A stretch of DNA of 64,000 bases from Actinophytocola sp044466355 (GCF_044466355.1 NZ_JBITMQ010000009.1:62001-126000); one strand, 5' to 3'; positions 33,621 through 42,651 are shown, counted from the stretch's first letter. Translations and numbers: made by a program. The notes: a model not told the origin generated them from the letters alone.

Positions 33621-34687
33621 CCGCGGTGGAAGCCCCGGAAGGTTCACCGGACGCGGGCGTCCCGTGGCACTACGGCGACCCGTTCGCCGAACAGCGGGCC
33701 GCGGCACGCAAGGTCGCCGTGGTCGACCGGTCCAACCGCGAGGTCATCGCGGTCACCGGCCCGGAGCGCCTGTCGTGGCTGCACCTGGTGATCTCCCAGC
33801 ACATGACCGACCTGCCCGACGGCGCGGCGACCGAGGCGCTCGTGCTCGACAGCCAGGGCCGCGTCGACACGCACATGGAGGTCGCCCACCTGGACGGCAC
33901 CGTCTGGCTCGACACCGACCCGGGCGCCCACGCGACCGGCGCGCGCGGTGGGCGGCAGACGCTGCTGGAGTACCTCGAGTCGATGGTCTTCTGGTCGAAG
34001 GTCGAACTGCGCGACGCGACGGCCGAACGTGCCGTGCTGACGCTGCTGGGCCCGTCGGCGGACGCCGTTCTGGAGGCCGTGGGGCTGCCGGTGGCCACTG
34101 GGGTGGCGGCCGGTTCGGACGTGATCGTCCGGCGCGGGGCGCTCGGGGTGGACCTGCTGGTGCCGCGCGCCGCCTTCGATGACTGGTGGACCCGGCTGAC
34201 GTCGGCGGGGGCGCGCCCGATGGGGAGCTGGGGGTACGAGGCGTTCCGCGTGGCGGCCGCGCGCCCGCGCACGGACGTCGACACCGACGAGCGCACGATC
34301 CCGCACGAGGTGGGCTGGGTGCACGTGGCGGCACACGTCGCGAAGGGCTGCTACCGCGGCCAGGAGACGGTCGCGAAGGTGCACAACGTGGGCAGGCCGC
34401 CGCGGCGGATGTTGCTGCTGCACCTGGACGGGTCGCCGGAGGTGCTGCCGGAGACCGGGGACCCGGTGCTGCTCGGGGAGCGGACGGTCGGCCGGGTCGG
34501 GTCGGTGGTGCGCCACCACGAGCTGGGGCCGATCGCGTTGGGGTTGGTGAAGTACTCCGTGCCGTTGGACGCGGAACTGCTGGTCGGCGCGGAGGACCGC
34601 GTCGTGCAGGCCGCCATCGACCCGGACGTGATCCCGGAGGCGACCCCCGGCCTGGGCCGCGAGGCGGCCCGCCGCCTGCGCGGCTGA
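33617..34687 (+). CDS. ygfZ: folate-binding protein YgfZ (Fe-S cluster repair)
   Basis: A 356-residue GcvT-like protein with the YgfZ signature KGCYRGQE (about residue 241; Cys in the invariant loop). YgfZ uses tetrahydrofolate to maintain certain iron-sulfur enzymes. ATG 33617 has AGGAGG at 33604-33609 and overlaps the fur stop. Coupling a Fur regulator with an Fe-S maintenance gene suggests iron-linked control. Confidence 0.93.
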   Translation: MTAVEAPEGSPDAGVPWHYGDPFAEQRAAARKVAVVDRSNREVIAVTGPERLSWLHLVISQHMTDLPDGAATEALVLDSQGRVDTHMEVAHLDGTVWLDTDPGAHATGARGGRQTLLEYLESMVFWSKVELRDATAERAVLTLLGPSADAVLEAVGLPVATGVAAGSDVIVRRGALGVDLLVPRAAFDDWWTRLTSAGARPMGSWGYEAFRVAAARPRTDVDTDERTIPHEVGWVHVAAHVAKGCYRGQETVAKVHNVGRPPRRMLLLHLDGSPEVLPETGDPVLLGERTVGRVGSVVRHHELGPIALGLVKYSVPLDAELLVGAEDRVVQAAIDPDVIPEATPGLGREAARRLRG

Positions 34688-34688
34688 G

Positions 34689-34765
34689 TTGTCCACAGGT
34701 GGTCGGGTTATCCACAGCCGACCGCTGTCGGCCCGGTTCTGTCGGTGCGTACCGGTAGGCTGGCA
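34689..34765 (+). repeat. paired DnaA-box element, copy 1
   Basis: TTGTCCACA (34689-34697) and TTATCCACA (34708-34716) are spaced 19 nt start to start, then AGCCGACCGCT and a tail with TCGGTGC and CCGGTAGGCTGG. Copy 2 at 63504-63578 has the same spacing and tail. Confidence 0.7.
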
Positions 34766-34995
34766 TGGCGGGTGGCCCCCGGGATCGGGTGGGGGTTGAG
34801 GTTACGTACTGGGGGCTTGTTTTCGCTGGTCAGCGGGGGTTTTGGTGGCCTCTGCGTGGGGTGGTGTCCTCGCCGGACGGGCTGATCTCGGGGAGGGGCC
34901 TCACGATTCGGGCCTGTTGAGATTTGGCGAGGATGGGTCTGCCTGCCGTCTTTGTGGGCTGCGCCCGGCTTGTGCACGGGGCTGGGTCGCCGGGA

Positions 34996-35053
34996 GTGCC
35001 CTGGAAGACGCTTTCGGGACGTTGAGTGTCCCGGAAGCGGCGTTCGCGGCGTG
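34996..35053 (-). repeat. dispersed extragenic palindrome, copy B
   Basis: On the minus strand it reads CGTCCCGAAAGCGTCTTCC then AGGGCA, near-identical to copy A at 22232-22289, with a second arm ending TCCCGGAAGCGGCGTTCG on the plus strand. Confidence 0.6.
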
Positions 35054-35103
35054 GCTGGTGGTGATCACCCGATTCGAGGGTGGGGTCGGGAGTCGGTTGC
35101 GCA

Positions 35104-35109
35104 TACGAT
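35104..35109 (+). promoter_or_regulatory. -10 element for leaderless BKACE gene
   Basis: TACGAT ends 7 nt before ATG 35117, with no ribosome site between them. Confidence 0.5.
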
Positions 35110-35116
35110 CGCGGCC

Positions 35117-35947
35117 ATGTCCACCGGCACCCTGATCACGGTCGCGCCCACCGGCGCGGAGCACGCCAAGTCCGACGTCCCCAACCTGCCCGTCACTCTC
35201 GAGGAGCTGGTCCGCACCGCACAGGACTGCGAGCGCGTCGGCGCCGCGATGATCCACGTGCACATCCGCGGTGCCGACACCACGCCGACGCTCGACCTGC
35301 AGCGGTTGAAGGACACCGTCGCCGCGTTGCGGGAAGAGACCTCGCTGGTCGTCCAGCTGTCCACGGGTGGTGCGGTGACCGATCCCGAGGAGGACCGGCT
35401 CCGGGTGCTCGACGCCATGCCCGACTCCGCCAGCTGCACGATGGGCACCGTCAACTTCGGCGACGACGTGTTCATGAACCGCTGGGAGTTCATCGTCGAG
35501 CTGCACAAGCGGATGCAGGACCGCGGCATCGTGCCGGAGTACGAGATCTTCGACCTCGGGCAGCTCGCCAGCCTCCACCGGCTGCTCGACCAGCACGGCC
35601 TGCCCTCGGGCGGGCACGTGCACGTCGACCTGGTCATGGGTGTTCCGGGCGGCATGCCGGGTGACGCGGAGACGCTGGTCGCGGCGCTGCGCATGATTCC
35701 GGACGGCGCGACGTTCTCGGCGACGGGCATCGGCCGGACCTCGCTCCCGGTGATGCTGGCGGCACTGTCCGCGGGCGGGCACCTGCGGGTCGGCATGGAG
35801 GACACCATCTCCTACGCCCGTGGCGAACGGGTGCGGGACAACGCCCAGCTGGTCGCGCGGGCGGCCGGACTGGCCAAAATCGCACAACGTCCGCCCATGC
35901 CGGTGGCCGAAGTGCGTACCCTGTTGAAGGTTGCCCAAAGCAACTGA
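35117..35947 (+). CDS. 3-keto-5-aminohexanoate cleavage (BKACE, DUF849) family protein
   Basis: A 276-residue TIM-barrel enzyme of the BKACE family: zinc His pair in MIHVHIRG, further motifs VQLSTGGAV, SCTMGTVNFGDDVF, GGHVHVDLVMG and the late Glu/Arg region VGMEDTISYARGE. These enzymes condense beta-keto acids with acetyl-CoA; the substrate is not predictable. It stands alone after a repeat-rich gap and is likely leaderless. It ends 45 nt before the RsiG-like gene. Confidence 0.9.
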   Translation: MSTGTLITVAPTGAEHAKSDVPNLPVTLEELVRTAQDCERVGAAMIHVHIRGADTTPTLDLQRLKDTVAALREETSLVVQLSTGGAVTDPEEDRLRVLDAMPDSASCTMGTVNFGDDVFMNRWEFIVELHKRMQDRGIVPEYEIFDLGQLASLHRLLDQHGLPSGGHVHVDLVMGVPGGMPGDAETLVAALRMIPDGATFSATGIGRTSLPVMLAALSAGGHLRVGMEDTISYARGERVRDNAQLVARAAGLAKIAQRPPMPVAEVRTLLKVAQSN

Positions 35948-35992
35948 CTCGTGAGGTTGGCGGCAACGGGCCGCGTACCGGAGGATAGGCAC

Positions 35993-36583
35993 GTGATCGA
36001 AGTCCGTCCCGGTGGACGCCGGCGTATCGACCGTGTGCTGGCGCCGGAGTATGTGAGCGACCTCGGTGGGCTCGACCTCGCAGAAGTACGTGGCCGCCGG
36101 GACGAGGCGGCGCAGGAGGAGACGGACCTGTCGTACCTGCGCAGGCTGCTCCACGGGCGGATCGACATCGTGAAGGCCGAGCAGAAACGGCGCCGCGAAG
36201 GCGGGTCCAGCTCGGTGGTGGAACGGCTGGTGGAGATCCTGTCGGACAACGTGGTCGGCCCGGCCCCGTCCGGCTCTGGTCGTCACCAGACGCTGGAGCC
36301 GTCCCGCGCGGAGGCTCACCGCAGGCACGTCGAGGCGCTGGTGTCGGACGCCGACCTGTCCGATGTCGGGTCACTGCTGGATGAGCGGCTCGACCTCGCG
36401 CTGCGGACGTACGTGGCGGAGGAGGAGTCGGTCTCGCGGCGCAGACGCGAGGTGCAGAAGGTCGTCGACCTGCTGAACGACGAGATCGGGGCCCGGTACC
36501 GGGCCGGTAGCGCGTCGGTGGACACACTGCTGGCCGCCGAACGCGGCGACGACGGGACGGCCTCCGACCCCGGGCTCAGTTGA
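35993..36583 (+). CDS. RsiG-like c-di-GMP-binding anti-sigma factor
   Basis: A 196-residue helical protein starting at GTG 35993 with GGAGGA 7 nt upstream. It carries two copies of the RsiG c-di-GMP signature E-x3-S-x2-R-x3-Q-x3-D: residues 43-58 (Glu43, Ser47, Arg50, His54 in place of Gln, Asp58) and residues 144-159 (Glu144, Ser148, Arg151, Gln155, Asp159, a perfect match). Streptomyces RsiG uses the same two helices to bind two c-di-GMP and so hold the sporulation sigma factor WhiG inactive. No whiG is in this window. The ends converge with the next gene by 8 nt. Confidence 0.85.
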   Translation: MIEVRPGGRRRIDRVLAPEYVSDLGGLDLAEVRGRRDEAAQEETDLSYLRRLLHGRIDIVKAEQKRRREGGSSSVVERLVEILSDNVVGPAPSGSGRHQTLEPSRAEAHRRHVEALVSDADLSDVGSLLDERLDLALRTYVAEEESVSRRRREVQKVVDLLNDEIGARYRAGSASVDTLLAAERGDDGTASDPGLS

Positions 36584-37466
36584 AGCGTTCGCGGACCGCC
36601 AGGTCGCCCCAGAAGTCCCGCAGCTTCTCGAAGCGGGTGGCGATCTCCTCCACGTCCTCCCGCTCCAGCGCGTCGACGATCGCGTTCACGTCCGCCGCCG
36701 ACGTGTCCTCCCGCAGCTCATCGTCGGTCAGGAGCTGCACCAGCCCGCCGTAGTCCAGCTCCACGGCCGACTCCGGGGAGAAGTGCTCCAGCCACCGGCC
36801 CGTGTCCTCCAGCACCTTCGTCGGGCCCTGGTCGCCCAGCGCCTCGACCGCGAGGTCGTGGGCCTTCGTGACCCGCTCCCGCGCGTCGGTCATCGCCACG
36901 CGCCAGCACACCTGCCTGCGCGGGTCGTCCTGCTCCGCGAGCACCATGTGCCGGGCCGCGGGGTCGACCAGCGTGAACCACGGCAGCGGCACGGTCCACG
37001 TCGTCGACACGATGTGCACCGCGCCGCTCGGCAGCTCCGCCAGGACCCTCGTGGCCTTCTCCTTGACGCTCTCCGCGGACACGGTCAGCGCCGCCTCCCG
37101 CAGGGAAGGGTGCGCGGTCGACAGGAACCCCACCAGCGCGGCCGCGGACCGCGCCCGGATGTCCAGCGGGCAGACGAGCGGGCCCTCGCCCACCGAGCCC
37201 GGGACCTCGGCCGGGTCGAGCACCAGTACGTCGCGCTGGGCGCGCGGGGACGGCGAACCGTTCGCCAGCTCGCCCGGCAGCAGCGTCGGCGGCTGAGACA
37301 GCTGTGATCTGAACCACAGGTCCCGCTCGCGCTCCGCGACCGACGCGTAGTCCAACTGTCCGTTTTGTACCGCTTCTCGGAGTCGGTCGGCTACGGCCGA
37401 GTCGAATGCTGACAACGGTTCGTACACCCGGAGGTAGGCGACGAACGGTCGAGGCACGGTTGGCAT
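36576..37466 (-). CDS. conserved hypothetical protein
   Basis: A 296-residue cytosolic protein starting at ATG 37466 (MPTVPRPFVAYLRVYEPL). It has Trp-rich segments (RDLWFRSQL, STTWTVPLPWF) and an acidic C-terminal third with repeated short helices (DVNAIVDALEREDVEEIATR). There are no TM segments, signal peptide or catalytic motif I recognise. Convergent with the RsiG-like gene and divergent from DUF3073. Extension upstream to 37541 lacks a ribosome site. Confidence 0.75.
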   Translation of the reverse strand: MPTVPRPFVAYLRVYEPLSAFDSAVADRLREAVQNGQLDYASVAERERDLWFRSQLSQPPTLLPGELANGSPSPRAQRDVLVLDPAEVPGSVGEGPLVCPLDIRARSAAALVGFLSTAHPSLREAALTVSAESVKEKATRVLAELPSGAVHIVSTTWTVPLPWFTLVDPAARHMVLAEQDDPRRQVCWRVAMTDARERVTKAHDLAVEALGDQGPTKVLEDTGRWLEHFSPESAVELDYGGLVQLLTDDELREDTSAADVNAIVDALEREDVEEIATRFEKLRDFWGDLAVRERFN

Positions 37467-37630
37467 GGTTTCACGGTTCCGCCGAACGCGATCAGTCGGC
37501 ACTCGAACGCCGTGCCCCTTCGCACTGAACCCCCTCGGCACGGTACGGTAGTTACCAGGAACCAGTTGTCGAGATCAGCGGGGCCGCCGTTTCCCCCGGC
37601 CGCCCCGCACTTGTGCGAGGGGGTCGAGCC

Positions 37631-37813
37631 ATGGGGCGCGGCCGGGCGAAGGCTAAGCAGACCAAGGTAGCCCGAGAGCTCAAATACAGCACTCCCCAGA
37701 CGGACTTCGATGCACTTCAGCGAGAGCTGTCGGGCACCAAGTCCTCAGAGGGCGGCAACGGCGACGAGTCCTTCGACGACGACGATTACGACGACGACGA
37801 ATACCGTCGTTGA
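37631..37813 (+). CDS. DUF3073 small protein
   Basis: A 60-residue protein: a basic N-terminus (MGRGRAKAKQTKVARELKY) and an acidic tail (DDDDYDDDEY). This bipolar layout and the start sequence are diagnostic of DUF3073, conserved across actinobacteria (Rv0810c in mycobacteria by my recollection). Function unknown. Convergent with iolD (11 nt). Confidence 0.93.
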   Translation: MGRGRAKAKQTKVARELKYSTPQTDFDALQRELSGTKSSEGGNGDESFDDDDYDDDEYRR

Positions 37814-37824
37814 CGTCGCGCGCC

Positions 37825-39681
37825 TCAGGGATGTGTGAGGTAGCGGACCTGGCCGGCCTTGGCCTTGTCCGACACCGATCGTGCGTCGGCGATCTCGGCC
37901 CTGGTCGAGACCTCCGGCACGCCCACCTCCCACCAGGCACCGGCGTCCGTCCATGACGAAGGATGCGTGCGGATCACCACGACCGCGGGAGTTCCTGCCC
38001 GCGCGTGCGTGCGGGCCTGTGCGTACGCGGCGGCCAGTCCGTCGAGCTTGTCGACCGTGAGCACGGCGCAGCCCAGTGCTGCGGCGTGTGACGCGAAGTC
38101 CACCCTGGGCGGTTGCGTGTGCGGTGAGCGGCAGTCGGCGTACATGTTGTTGAACGCCGACCCGCCGTTCCCCCTCTGCAACCGGTCGATCACGGCATAG
38201 CCGTCGTTGTCGCACACCACGGCCACGAACCCGTGCCCGGCGAACGCGGCCGAGTACAGCTCCGAGTTGAGCATCAGGTACGAGCCGTCGCCGAGCAGGG
38301 TCGTCACGACACCGTCCGTGGTGGCGATGGCCGCGCCCCACGCACCGGCCAGCTCGTACCCCATGCACGAGAAGCCGTACTCGACGTCCATGCCGGGACG
38401 CGCCGCGCGCCAGCCACCGATCAGCTCGCCGGGCAGGCCGCCGGACGCGGTCATCACGTAGTCACCCGGCTCGGCCGCCTCGTTCACGACCCCCACGACC
38501 TGTGCGTACGTCGGCAGCCCGGGCGACGGCGCCCGCAACCCGGTGATGTAGTCGTCCCACCGGGAGCGCTCGACGAACGCCCGCGTGGTCCAGTGCCGGT
38601 CGACGGGCCACGGGTCGACGTTCAGCTCGTCGAGGGTCTCGCGGGCGTCGCCGACCACCGCGAGGCCGCCGTGCTTGACCGCGTCGAAGCGCGCCGTGTT
38701 GATGCTCACCAGCCGCACGCCCGGGGAGAACACCGACCAGGACGCCGTGGTGAAGTCCTGCAGCCGGGTGCCCACCGCGAGCACCAGGTCGGCGTCCGCG
38801 GCCATGGCGTTCGCCGACGCCGACCCCGTGACGCCGAGCGGGCCCGCGTACAGCGGGTGGTCGTGCGGCACGAGGGTGCGGCCCGCCGTGGTCTCGGTGA
38901 CGGGCACACCGTGGCGCTCCGCGAACGCCAGTGCCACCCGGCCGGCACCCGAGTACCGGACGCCGCCGCCGAGCACCATGAGCGGGCGGCGGGCGGCTCT
39001 CAACAGGTTCGCCGCGTGCGACAGCGTGCGCTGGTCCGCGCGCGGGCGCTGCGGGCGGTGCACGACCGGGTCGAACAGCGCCGCCGGGAAGTCGAACGCC
39101 TCCGCCTGCACGTCCTGCGGCAGCGCGAGCGTGACCGGCCCGCAGTCGGCCGGATCGGTCAGCACGCGGGCCACCTGCGGCAGCGCCGACAGCAGCTGTT
39201 CCGGGCGGGTGATGCGGTCGAAGTAGCGGCTGACGGCACGGAACGCGTCGTTGACGGTCGCCGTGCCGTCGCCGAAGTGCTCCACCTGCTGCAGGACCGG
39301 GTCCGGCGCCCGGTTCACGAAGGTGTCGCCCGGAAGGAGCAGCAGCGGCAGGCGGTTGGCGTGCGCGACTCCGGCCGCGGTGACCATGTTCAACGCGCCG
39401 GGGCCGATCGACGACGTGGCGACGCCGACCTGCCGCCGGTGCGTGGCCTTCGCCAGGCCGACGGCGGCCAGCGCCATGCCCTGCTCGTTCTGCCCACGCC
39501 ACACGGGCAGCTCGGGGTACTCGGCCAGCGCGGTGCCCAGGCCGAGCACGTTCCCGTGCCCGAAGATCGCGAACACGCCCGCGAATAGCGGCGCCTCGGT
39601 CCCGTCCATCAGCTCGGTCCGCTGCGCGAGAAGCCACCGGACGAGGGCCTGTGCCGTGGTGAGCCGCTGGGTGACCCGCAC
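37825..39681 (-). CDS. iolD: IolD, 3D-(3,5/4)-trihydroxycyclohexane-1,2-dione hydrolase
   Basis: A 618-residue ThDP-dependent enzyme. It has the catalytic Glu region WRGQNEQGMALAAVG, the central domain SHAANLLRAARRP and the ThDP/Mg motif LLGDGSYLMLNSELYSA. IolD opens the ring of diketo-inositol in myo-inositol breakdown. It is last in the inositol operon, 148 nt after the transporter ATPase gene, with GTG start. The following steps (IolB, IolC, IolJ, IolA) are not in the window. Confidence 0.93.
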   Translation of the reverse strand: MRVTQRLTTAQALVRWLLAQRTELMDGTEAPLFAGVFAIFGHGNVLGLGTALAEYPELPVWRGQNEQGMALAAVGLAKATHRRQVGVATSSIGPGALNMVTAAGVAHANRLPLLLLPGDTFVNRAPDPVLQQVEHFGDGTATVNDAFRAVSRYFDRITRPEQLLSALPQVARVLTDPADCGPVTLALPQDVQAEAFDFPAALFDPVVHRPQRPRADQRTLSHAANLLRAARRPLMVLGGGVRYSGAGRVALAFAERHGVPVTETTAGRTLVPHDHPLYAGPLGVTGSASANAMAADADLVLAVGTRLQDFTTASWSVFSPGVRLVSINTARFDAVKHGGLAVVGDARETLDELNVDPWPVDRHWTTRAFVERSRWDDYITGLRAPSPGLPTYAQVVGVVNEAAEPGDYVMTASGGLPGELIGGWRAARPGMDVEYGFSCMGYELAGAWGAAIATTDGVVTTLLGDGSYLMLNSELYSAAFAGHGFVAVVCDNDGYAVIDRLQRGNGGSAFNNMYADCRSPHTQPPRVDFASHAAALGCAVLTVDKLDGLAAAYAQARTHARAGTPAVVVIRTHPSSWTDAGAWWEVGVPEVSTRAEIADARSVSDKAKAGQVRYLTHP

Positions 39682-39829
39682 TGTTCCGCCTCCCCGAATT
39701 CAAAAGTGTTGGTCCCGACCCAGCGACACCGGCGGACCGCAGGCGGTTGGTGGCTGAGTGCCGTCACGTTCCCCTGAGGTAACTGCTGATCAGGCCAGGC
39801 CATTGGCGCAAAGATCAATGGGCCACGCT

Positions 39830-40612
39830 CTAGCTTGACACCTCCCTGAGTTCGTGCTCGAGCGCTTCCAGTTCGGCGCCGCCCGCCATCTGGCGGGTCA
39901 GTTCCTCGATCGTGATCTCCGACTTTTCCATGCAGCCGAGGCTCGCGCCGCGTTTGAGCAGCAGGAACCGGTTGCCGACCGGGTAGGCGTGGTGCGGGTT
40001 GTGCGTGACCAGCACGATCCCCAGGCCGCGGTCACGGGCCTGCGCCACGTACCGCAGCACCACCCCGGACTGCTTCACGCCGAGCGCGGCGGTCGGCTCG
40101 TCGAGGATCAGCACCTTCGCGCCGAAGTAGATGGCGCGCGCGATCGCCACGCACTGCCGCTCGCCGCCGGACAGCGTGCCGACCGGCTGCTCCACGTCGC
40201 GCAGGTCGATGCCCATGTCCGCGAGCGCGTCCCGCGCGATCTGCTTGCCGCGCCTGCGGTCGAGCCGCTGGAACGGCCCGACGCCGACCGTGGGCTCCGA
40301 GCCGAGGAAGAAGTTCCGCCACACCGACATCAGCGGCACCACCGCCAGGTCCTGGTAGACGGTCGCGATCCCGGCGTCCAGCGCGTCGCGTGGGGACTCG
40401 AAACGAGTCGCCTCGCCGTTGACCAGGAGCCGCCCGCGGTCGTGCTGGTGCACCCCGGCGAGAACCTTGATCAGCGTGCTCTTGCCCGCGCCGTTGTCGC
40501 CCAGGACGCAGGTGACCTCGCCCGCGTTGACCACCGTCGACACGTCCCGCAGCGCGATCACGCTGCCGTAGCTCTTGCCGATCCCGTCGGCCTCGATCAG
40601 TGGAGCGGTCAT
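39830..40612 (-). CDS. sugar (inositol) ABC transporter ATP-binding protein
   Basis: A 260-residue single ABC domain: Walker A GDNGAGKST, signature LSGGERQ, Walker B VLILDEPTAALG, switch VTHN. Most ribose/xylose/inositol importers carry a double ATPase; this short single-domain form is the FrcA type. Overlaps the permease by ATGA (40612). Confidence 0.93.
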   Translation of the reverse strand: MTAPLIEADGIGKSYGSVIALRDVSTVVNAGEVTCVLGDNGAGKSTLIKVLAGVHQHDRGRLLVNGEATRFESPRDALDAGIATVYQDLAVVPLMSVWRNFFLGSEPTVGVGPFQRLDRRRGKQIARDALADMGIDLRDVEQPVGTLSGGERQCVAIARAIYFGAKVLILDEPTAALGVKQSGVVLRYVAQARDRGLGIVLVTHNPHHAYPVGNRFLLLKRGASLGCMEKSEITIEELTRQMAGGAELEALEHELREVSS

Positions 40613-41637
40613 CGTCGCACCCTTTCCGCTCGCCGCCGGAAGGTGTTGTTCACCAGCACCGCGCCGAGCAGCATGATGCCGAGGAAGAGCATGAACCAAT
40701 CGGAGTTCCAGTTCGCGAACACGATGCCCTGGCGGGCCATGCCGAAGATCAACGCGCCGATCGCGGCGCCGATCGCCGAACCGAATCCGCCGGTGAGCAG
40801 GCAGCCGCCGATGACGGCCGCGATGATGTACTGGAACTCCAGGCCGATGCCCTCGTTGGCCTGCGCGGTCGTGTAGCGCAGGATGTTGATCGACCCGACC
40901 AGCCACGCGGCGGCCGCGGTCGTCATGAACAGCAGGATCTTCGTGCGCGCGACCGGCACGCCGACCGCCCGCGCGCTGGGCGCCGAGCCGCCGACCGCGA
41001 AGATCCAGTTGCCGAACTTGGTGCGCACCAGCACGTAGCCGGCGAGCAGGGCGAACCCGAGCCACCAGATGATCGAGATGCGGAACGACGTGTCGCCGAT
41101 CTGGAACGTGGACGCGAACACGAAACCGGTCGACTCATAGCCGTCGGCCCTGCGCATCCCGGAGACCTGCACGCTGTTCGTCACCAACCGGGTGACACCC
41201 AGGTTCAGGCCTTGCAGCGCAAGGAAAGTACCGAGGGTGACGATGAAGCTCGGCAGACCGGTCCGTACCACCAGCCAGCCGTTCAGCGCGCCGACGCCGA
41301 GCGCGAAGATCAGCGACAGCAGCAGCGCGAGCCACACGTTGAGCCCGACCTGTGTCGCGAAGATGGCCGTGACCAGCGCGGTCGACGCGGTCATCACACC
41401 GGCCGACAGGTCGAACTCGCCGCCGATCATCAGCAGCGCCACCGCGACCGCCATGATCCCGAGCGTCGCCGAGTCGTCCAGCCAGGTGGCGACGCCGCCC
41501 ATGGTCAGGAACTTCTCGGTCACGATCGAGAAGAACAGGAACACCACCAGCGCGCCCAGGAGCGCGCCGATCTCGGGCCGGACCACCAGCCGCTGCGCGA
41601 GGTGGTTCTGCGCCACCCTTTCGTCCACGGCGGTCAT
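40609..41637 (-). CDS. sugar (inositol) ABC transporter permease
   Basis: A 342-residue permease of the RbsC/FrcC family (BPD_transp_2) with about 9-10 TM helices. Typical motifs: IGGEFDLSAGVM, GLPSFIVTLGT, AVGGSAPSARAVGVPVARTK and AAVIGGCLLTGGFGS. Overlaps both neighbours by ATGA. The context suggests myo-inositol import. Confidence 0.94.
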   Translation of the reverse strand: MTAVDERVAQNHLAQRLVVRPEIGALLGALVVFLFFSIVTEKFLTMGGVATWLDDSATLGIMAVAVALLMIGGEFDLSAGVMTASTALVTAIFATQVGLNVWLALLLSLIFALGVGALNGWLVVRTGLPSFIVTLGTFLALQGLNLGVTRLVTNSVQVSGMRRADGYESTGFVFASTFQIGDTSFRISIIWWLGFALLAGYVLVRTKFGNWIFAVGGSAPSARAVGVPVARTKILLFMTTAAAAWLVGSINILRYTTAQANEGIGLEFQYIIAAVIGGCLLTGGFGSAIGAAIGALIFGMARQGIVFANWNSDWFMLFLGIMLLGAVLVNNTFRRRAERVRR

Positions 41638-42632
41638 CGGGTGCCTCGCTCGGTGTAGGTCTCGACCTGGTCGGCGTTCGACGCGTCGACGAACCCGGGC
41701 CCGGTGAACACCGGCTGCCCACCGCCGAGGGTGTTGCCGTTCTCCCGGTACAGCTTCAGCATCACGACCGGCAGGTAGCCCTGCTGGTACTGCTGCTGGT
41801 CGACGGCGAACAGGATCCTGCCGTCCTGGATGGACTTCACGACGTCGGTGTTGAGGTCGAACGTGGCGACCTCGGCCGACGAGCCCGCCGCCTCCGCCGC
41901 CGACACGGCACGGTCGGCTACCTGCGAGTTCAGCGTCAGCACGCCGTCGATCGACGAGTCGGTCTGCAGCGCGCCGCGGATGCGGGCCTCCGCATCGGTC
42001 GGGTTCGCGATGTCGACCTGCAGGTTCGTGACGTTCCCGCCGAAACCCTGCCTGGCGCCTTCGCAGCGGTCGTTGAGGCCGGAGTTGCCCGCCTCGTGGA
42101 TCACGCACAGGATCTTCGTCTTGCCCTCGTCCTTGAGGCGCTTGCCCGCGGCCTCGCCCGCGACCGTCTCGTCCTGGCCGACGTGTGTGATCGCGCCGAA
42201 CTCCGTGCTGCGGTCGGCGCCGGAGTTGATCGTGATCACCGGGATGCCCGCACGGACGGCGGCCTCGATCGACGACTTGAGCGCGTCCGGGTTCGCCATC
42301 GACACGACCAGGCCGGTCTTCCCCTGTGCCACGGCGTTGTCGATGAGCTTTGACTGGGCACCGGCGTCACCGTCGGCGAGGTAGCTGACCTTCACGCCGA
42401 GGTCGCGGGCGGCGTCCTGGGCGCCGTTCTGCACGACGCTCCAGAAGGCGTCGCCCTCGCTCCCGTGCGTGATGACGGCGAAGTCCAGTGGCGCGGTGCT
42501 GTCCACGCCCTGCTGGTCGGGTGCTGGTTCCTCCGGACCGGTGTCCGCTGACGGCCCGGTGCACGCGGCGAGCAGGAAGGCCGCGGCGGCCACCCATAAC
42601 GCTCGTCGTGCCCGGGCGGAGGTCCTCGACAT
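41634..42632 (-). CDS. sugar (inositol)-binding lipoprotein of ABC transporter
   Basis: A 332-residue type I periplasmic-binding-protein-like lipoprotein with lipobox FLLAAC (Cys about 24) and the ribose/inositol-binding fold (DFAVITHGSEGDAFWSVV, GLVVSMANPDALKSSIEAA, DGVLTLNSQVAD, FAVDQQQYQQGYL). It captures the sugar outside the membrane. It starts 19 nt after the IolE-like stop, within the iol operon. Confidence 0.93.
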   Translation of the reverse strand: MSRTSARARRALWVAAAAFLLAACTGPSADTGPEEPAPDQQGVDSTAPLDFAVITHGSEGDAFWSVVQNGAQDAARDLGVKVSYLADGDAGAQSKLIDNAVAQGKTGLVVSMANPDALKSSIEAAVRAGIPVITINSGADRSTEFGAITHVGQDETVAGEAAGKRLKDEGKTKILCVIHEAGNSGLNDRCEGARQGFGGNVTNLQVDIANPTDAEARIRGALQTDSSIDGVLTLNSQVADRAVSAAEAAGSSAEVATFDLNTDVVKSIQDGRILFAVDQQQYQQGYLPVVMLKLYRENGNTLGGGQPVFTGPGFVDASNADQVETYTERGTR

Positions 42633-42651
42633 CGTTGTCTAGTCTCCGTTT

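Larger units (their letters stand above)
34688..35116. other. 429-nt intergenic region with repeats
   Basis: Contains a pair of DnaA-box-like nonamers (34689-34716), a homologous tail to about 34765, and copy B of a dispersed palindrome (34996-35053). No credible gene: short ORFs crossing it have no ribosome site and unlike codon use. The promoter of the following gene lies at its right end. Confidence 0.7.

Noticed and set aside
34689..34716. DnaA boxes as a chromosomal origin
   Set aside because: Only two nonamers per site, no AT-rich unwinding region and no dnaA/dnaN/rnpA/gyrB neighbours.
34765..34920. Small ORF starting at ATG 34765 after the DnaA-box element
   Set aside because: It encodes about 51 residues with biased Gly/Trp content, lacks a ribosome site, and the -10-like TAGGCT is only 3 nt away. 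It is more likely a remnant.
39682..39829. A missed gene or riboswitch in the 148-nt gap before iolD
   Set aside because: No ORF with a ribosome site and no recognisable aptamer; a CCAGGCCA/TGGC weak stem only.
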